From assembly GCA_964019135.1 (NCBI GenBank), contig OZ025249.1:36593759-36657758 (forward strand): 64,000 nt of DNA. The letters run 5' to 3'. Shown one piece after another: positions 62,371 through 64,000 of this stretch. Below the pieces are notes generated by a model. It ran no database searches and had not been told where the DNA came from. It saw only the letters and a list, made by a program, of their open reading frames with translations. Position numbers and translations under genes: made by a program. The stretch comes from Arenicola marina. Taxonomy: Eukaryota > Annelida > Polychaeta > Arenicolidae. The first letter of the stretch is position 1. Each line of letters begins with the position of its first letter.

Positions 62371-63280
62371 CAGTCATTGTGTTATATTCAGCGCTAACTG
62401 TCTGCGACATTGAAGACGTAGGCTACGTGTGGGTAAACTGCTAATTTTAAGAAAGTATCCAAGGTACATGGCACACGCGCATAGGCAGAATAGTTCTGTA
62501 AGTCTTTGTGCAAAGTTGTCATATGGTTCAGGTGCTTGACACACAACGTGGACTTGAGTCGTGTTGGCGCTTCCAGCTTCACCTTGGTGAATTGTTTGAT
62601 GGCGGATCATTTCTTGAAGCGACTCAACCACCCGGGAGAGTACTTGGTTTCAGCTGGGACACTAAGTTCTTGACCGAAGACTTTGACTTTAGTCATAAGT
62701 ATTTCGTCCGTGACTGTAGCACCCTTAGAGCTAGCATCGTTGAACCATGTGAAGAGAGCATTCTCCATTGAGGCATGTTGGGCCGATCGTATTCGGAGGA
62801 CATCTTCTGAATCTGTGGTGACAGCCAGTCACTTGTCGCTTTTGCCGAAGATACCGCTAACGGTAGACCTGCTGTTGGAGATTTGCGTCTTTTAGTGGGT
62901 ATTCATCCTTGTAGAGGCAGATCTCGCGTCTCGCGTGTTGACGGTACAAGGAGAAATGTGTTGGCGCTTCAAGCTTCACCTTGGTGAATTGTTTGATGGC
63001 GAATGGTTTCTTGAAGCGCTTAAACCACCCGGACAAGTACTTAATATCAGCTTTAGTCATAAGTATTTCGTCCGTGACTGTAGCACCATTAGCGCAACGT
63101 TGAACCATGTTAAGAGTTCTCCATGGAGGCATGTCGGTTGCAGAAAAGCTGTGTCGGTGTCGAAAAGCGAATGTCGGATTAACGGGGGCAATTAGCATTG
63201 TGGATATCCGTTACAGGTTGAACTGTGTCGGATAGCGGGGTTTCCGGATTAACGGGTATCGGATAAACGGGGTGTGACTG
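62371..63280 (-). mobile_element. pogo/Tigger-type transposon remnant, copy 2
   Basis: The minus-strand 5' terminus reads TACAGTCACACCCCGTTTAT, i.e. a CAGTCACACC-type end next to TA, the target site used by pogo/Tc1-mariner elements. Coding debris includes VTDEILMTKADIKYLSGWFK and RFKKPFAIKQFTKVKLEAPT, plus a second partial copy with FNDASSKGATVTDEI-type sequence, so the internal duplication seen in copy 1 predates the block duplication. Stops and shifts abound and no DDE catalytic core is visible. Confidence 0.72.
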
Positions 63281-63640
63281 TAACAGGTTCCCAGTTCAGT
63301 CCTCAATTCAGGTAGATACAGACTTTATGTAAGAAGTTGAAAGTCACTGCAGGTATGTTTACTTAATAATAATAATGGTACAATGATGTAGTAATACATA
63401 TTCTAGATGTATATTGCGGAATGAATGTAATGGCTTCTAATTTCTTATGTGTCATAACTGGTTTATAAAGAGTGTGTGATGAGTGTTACAGTAAAGTTAT
63501 TGTAATGTTTAGTTTTTTTAACGGTTTTTATTTGTTGCAGGTGTTTGTAGAATTGTGATCTGCGCTTGACCCACGCTGGCAATACAGTAAACTCGAGACA
63601 CGGAAAGAGTTGTTCTGCCATACTCAAGATCCTGTTACAT
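63281..63640. other. Non-coding end of block 2
   Basis: Homologous to 50704-51170 with an internal deletion near 63320. No gene is visible. Confidence 0.5.
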
Positions 63641-64000
63641 ATGTTCCTCATCCTTGGGTGGAGATCCCATGTACTGAGTATGTGAGTGCGATGAGTGTCC
63701 TAATCATTGGTGCAAGTCTCGCATTGAGTGTAGACGTTTCTTTCCCTGTTGTGTATATCTCATTTGCTACCTCCTTTCTTCTAGCTCCTCGTCCCCAATC
63801 CCTTTGACTCATAGCTTTTCGAATCATTCCTTCGTAAACCCGGATTGCTCCCAGAGTGTCGAGACCTAGTCGCAAGAGGCGACATGGCAAGCCCCGCCCC
63901 CCACCCCAGCCTCGGCGCTGGCTGACATATGTTCCACATGACCCAGTAGGAGAGGGGCGTCTGATGCGTGACATCAGTGAAACGTCTCCACCGAGGGTGT
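63641..64000 (+). repeat. Fourth macrosatellite copy, continuing past the right edge
   Basis: Resumes the unit at GTTCCTCATCCTTGGGTGG and follows the same order as 51171 onward (ACCCGGATTGCTCCCAG, GAGGCGACATGG, CTCCACCGAGGGTGT). It is cut by the window end. Confidence 0.85.

Larger units (their letters stand above)
58481..63640. repeat. Inserted block 2, homologous to block 1
   Basis: Begins TGTAACGGTAGCTCGAAACA exactly as block 1 does at 44341, and ends before TTCCTCATCCTTGGGTGG. Private changes include about 280 extra bp at 58590-58868, loss of the intron segment between 61395 and the exon 1 remnant, a LINE insertion, and absence of the minisatellites. Confidence 0.82.

Overview
The window looks like intron-rich or intergenic DNA from an invertebrate animal, probably marine. 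A cephalochordate would fit: there are many G/C homopolymer runs, diverse decayed LINE and DNA-transposon fragments, minisatellites, and a fragment of an animal myosin gene with introns. The species cannot be fixed from the sequence alone. No complete functional gene is visible. Most long open frames here are chance or repeat-driven.

The left part, 1-20065, is mostly low-copy non-coding sequence. It holds a G/C-rich low-complexity start, a 27-bp minisatellite (2170-2987), a 270-bp pyrimidine tract (6290-6560), a 98-bp foldback MITE (8270-8367), a 70-bp minisatellite with higher-order structure (9022-10165), two related foldback elements (13452-13575 and 15667-15807) and a few degenerate tandem repeats.

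From about 20066 to the right edge the window is a head-to-tail array of a unit of about 6.9 kb. Copy A is 20066-27045 and copy B is 27046-33890. A third copy starts at 33891, is broken at 34692 by a 4.45-kb foreign segment, resumes at 39147 and runs to 44340. It is broken again by a 6.8-kb block and finishes near 53425. The fourth copy starts there, is broken by a related 5.2-kb block at 58481, and runs off the window. LINE fragments interrupt copy A (minus strand) and the third copy (plus strand).

The two large blocks (44341-51170 and 58481-63640) are homologous to each other and sit at the same point of the unit. Each carries, on the minus strand, the 5' exons of a gene whose protein matches the N-terminal and PDZ region of unconventional myosin-XVIIIa. 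Each also carries a 0.4-kb inverted-repeat element and a decayed pogo/Tigger-type transposon with a CENP-B-like DNA-binding region. Block 1 keeps three phase-compatible exons. Both copies share the same in-frame TAG and each has further private lesions, so both look like dead partial duplicates. In block 2 one exon was hit by a LINE, and the PDZ exon received a 109-bp patch copied from the surrounding 6.9-kb repeat. The notable biology is this composite macrosatellite with an embedded partial gene, rather than a gene system.
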